From NCBI GenBank assembly GCA_934167225.1, contig CAKPLD010000060.1, positions 1 through 7,123 on the forward strand: a stretch of 7,123 bases of DNA, written 5' to 3'. Source of the DNA: an uncultured Clostridia bacterium (GTDB lineage: Bacteria > Bacillota > Clostridia > TANB77 > CAG-508). The translations under genes were made by a program, and so were the position numbers. Under the pieces are notes generated by a model that was given only the letters and a program-made list of their open reading frames with translations, had not been told where the DNA came from and did no database searches. Below, piece after piece: positions 6,677 to 7,123 of this stretch; the stretch's first letter is position 1, and the number at the start of each line of letters is the position of its first letter.

Positions 6677-6866
6677 TGTTGTTATTATGTGCATTCCGCG
6701 AACTGCACCTATGCTTTTGACTCGTAATTTATTATATACTGGTATTACAAGGGCTAGAAAACTTTTAATTATTATTGGAGAAGGAAGAAATGTTGGTTTT
6801 ATGATTAATAATGTGGATAGCAAGAAAAGAAATACTGGGCTAGAGTATAAGTTAGAAAAAGATTAG
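6663..6866 (+). pseudogene. recD2: C-terminal remnant of recD2 in shifted frame
   Basis: These 67 codons continue recD2 in the +1 frame from the break and end at TAG (6864-6866). They encode the end of motif V (GSEFDVVIM) and motif VI, LLYTGITRARK, where the arginines contact ATP in superfamily 1 helicases. A short Lys/Glu-rich tail ending LEYKLEKD follows. There is no start codon or ribosome binding site of its own, so it is not a separate gene. Composition and codon use match the upstream part, suggesting a recent single-base event or a sequence error rather than long decay. Confidence 0.85.
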
Positions 6867-6887
6867 GTTTGGGGTTGGTTGGTTTGG
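6866..6887 (+). other. G-tract cluster after recD2 stop
   Basis: Five G-tracts (GG, GGGG, GG, GG, GG) separated by two or three T residues occupy 22 bp immediately after the recD2 stop codon. On the plus strand this could fold into a two-tetrad G-quadruplex. It is conspicuous in an AT-rich genome. No conventional plus-strand terminator is visible between recD2 and the rplU promoter. Confidence 0.45.
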
Positions 6888-6901
6888 AAAAAAGAAAAAA
6901 T

Positions 6902-6919
6902 TGTCAAAATCCATTGACA
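6902..6919 (-). terminator. Possible minus-strand terminator or operator overlapping rplU -35
   Basis: TGTCAA (6902-6907) and TTGACA (6914-6919) form a perfect 6-bp inverted repeat with a 6-nt loop. Read on the minus strand, the hairpin is followed by a T-rich run (complement of 6890-6900), as in a weak intrinsic terminator, though no minus-strand gene lies here to be terminated. The right arm is exactly the rplU -35 box, so the repeat could equally be an operator. Confidence 0.4.
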
Positions 6920-6942
6920 GTAAAAAAAATATATAGTATAAT
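6914..6942 (+). promoter_or_regulatory. Perfect-consensus promoter for rplU
   Basis: TTGACA (6914-6919) and TATAAT (6937-6942) with a 17-bp spacer match the sigma-A consensus fully, as expected for a highly expressed ribosomal protein operon. Transcription should start near 6949, giving a leader of about 100 nt. Confidence 0.9.
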
Positions 6943-6949
6943 AAAGAAC

Positions 6950-7020
6950 TGTAATCCGCTTAATCAAGGTGACTAAATGTTACAAGAACAAGTAACTGCC
7001 TTTTTTGAGGATTAGCGAGT
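6950..7020 (+). ncRNA. L21-leader-like structured 5' UTR
   Basis: The leader between the promoter and rplU folds into a closing stem, TAATCC (6952-6957) with GGATTA (7009-7014). Inside it is a hairpin, GTTAC (6979-6983) with GTAAC (6992-6996), that can be extended by AAGG (6966-6969) with CCTT (6999-7002). The inner hairpin is followed by a T run (7001-7006), giving an attenuator-like look. Position and architecture fit the Firmicute L21 leader, a cis-regulatory RNA thought to mediate autoregulation of the rplU-rpmA operon. A covariance-model match was not run, so the family assignment rests on context and pairing. Confidence 0.7.
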
Positions 7021-7046
7021 ATACAAATAAGGGAGGTGCATTTAAA

Positions 7047-7123
7047 ATGTACGCAATAATTGAAAGCTGTGGAAGACAATACAAAGTAGCAGAAGGAGAT
7101 GTAGTATTTTTCGAAAAATTAGA
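7047..7123 (+). CDS. rplU: 50S ribosomal protein L21, N-terminal part
   Basis: The first 25 codons (MYAIIESCGRQYKVAEGDVV, then FFEKL) match the conserved N terminus of ribosomal protein L21, a 23S rRNA-binding protein of the large subunit. The family normally begins with M(Y/F)AII-x-x-GGKQYKV; here the second position of the usual GGKQ is a Cys-Gly-Arg variant (CGRQ). The ATG at 7047 follows a strong GGGAGGTG ribosome binding site (7031-7038). The gene runs off the right edge. In Firmicutes it is usually followed by a small cysteine protease gene (prp) and rpmA, which would lie outside this window. Confidence 0.95.
   Translation, partial: MYAIIESCGRQYKVAEGDVVFFEKL

Noticed and set aside
6640..6680. 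Programmed frameshifting as the normal way to express recD2
   Set aside because: There is no slippery heptamer, internal Shine-Dalgarno or clear stimulatory structure, and RecD2 genes are normally in one frame; a mutation or sequence error is simpler.
6614..6823. Minus-strand open frame opposite the recD2 break
   Set aside because: The plus strand here clearly encodes conserved helicase motifs V and VI; the antisense frame has no support.
1..7123. CRISPR array, tRNA, rRNA or insertion sequence
   Set aside because: No regularly spaced direct repeats with unique spacers, no tRNA or rRNA signature and no transposase or terminal inverted repeats were seen.

Overview
The window looks like a chromosomal segment from an AT-rich Clostridia-type Firmicute (Bacillota). 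Supporting signs are very A/T-biased codons, strong GGAGG-type ribosome binding sites, near-consensus sigma-A promoters with 17-bp spacers, a four-subunit 2-oxoacid:ferredoxin oxidoreductase (anaerobic metabolism), a RecD2-type helicase without RecB/RecC, and an L21-leader-like RNA in front of rplU. The exact species cannot be read from the sequence.

Layout. Positions 1-836 (minus strand) hold the start of a pyruvate/2-oxoacid:ferredoxin oxidoreductase operon: porG (258-836) followed by the 5' end of porD (1-140). Their 117-bp spacer carries a tandem GC-rich repeat. A divergent intergenic region (837-1012) has a clear promoter for por and a weaker candidate for the plus-strand genes. Positions 1013-3090 are a two-gene unit: an unrecognised 131-aa protein, then a 553-aa protein with about seven 26-residue helical repeats fused to a putative amidoligase (Amidoligase_2-like, carboxylate-amine ligase) domain. 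A perfect-consensus promoter (3117-3145) then drives a secreted alpha/beta hydrolase (3198-4523), which ends at a strong intrinsic terminator (4531-4569). The next gene is recD2 (4643 onward). Its reading frame is broken at 6662 by one extra base, so helicase motif VI lies in another frame (6663-6866). The window closes with a perfect-consensus promoter, an L21-leader-like structured RNA and the first 25 codons of rplU.

How the genes relate. The por genes, recD2 and rplU are ordinary housekeeping genes. The accessory block between them (1013-4523) is the least familiar part. A cytoplasmic repeat-amidoligase probably makes an amide/peptide-like bond on an unknown substrate and is co-transcribed with an unknown small protein. 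A separately promoted exported hydrolase lies directly downstream. A functional link between amidoligase and hydrolase is inference from proximity only.

The strongest leads are the repeat-fused amidoligase with its unknown partner, the recD2 frameshift, the repeat inserted inside the por operon, and the mutually exclusive pairings in the rplU leader.
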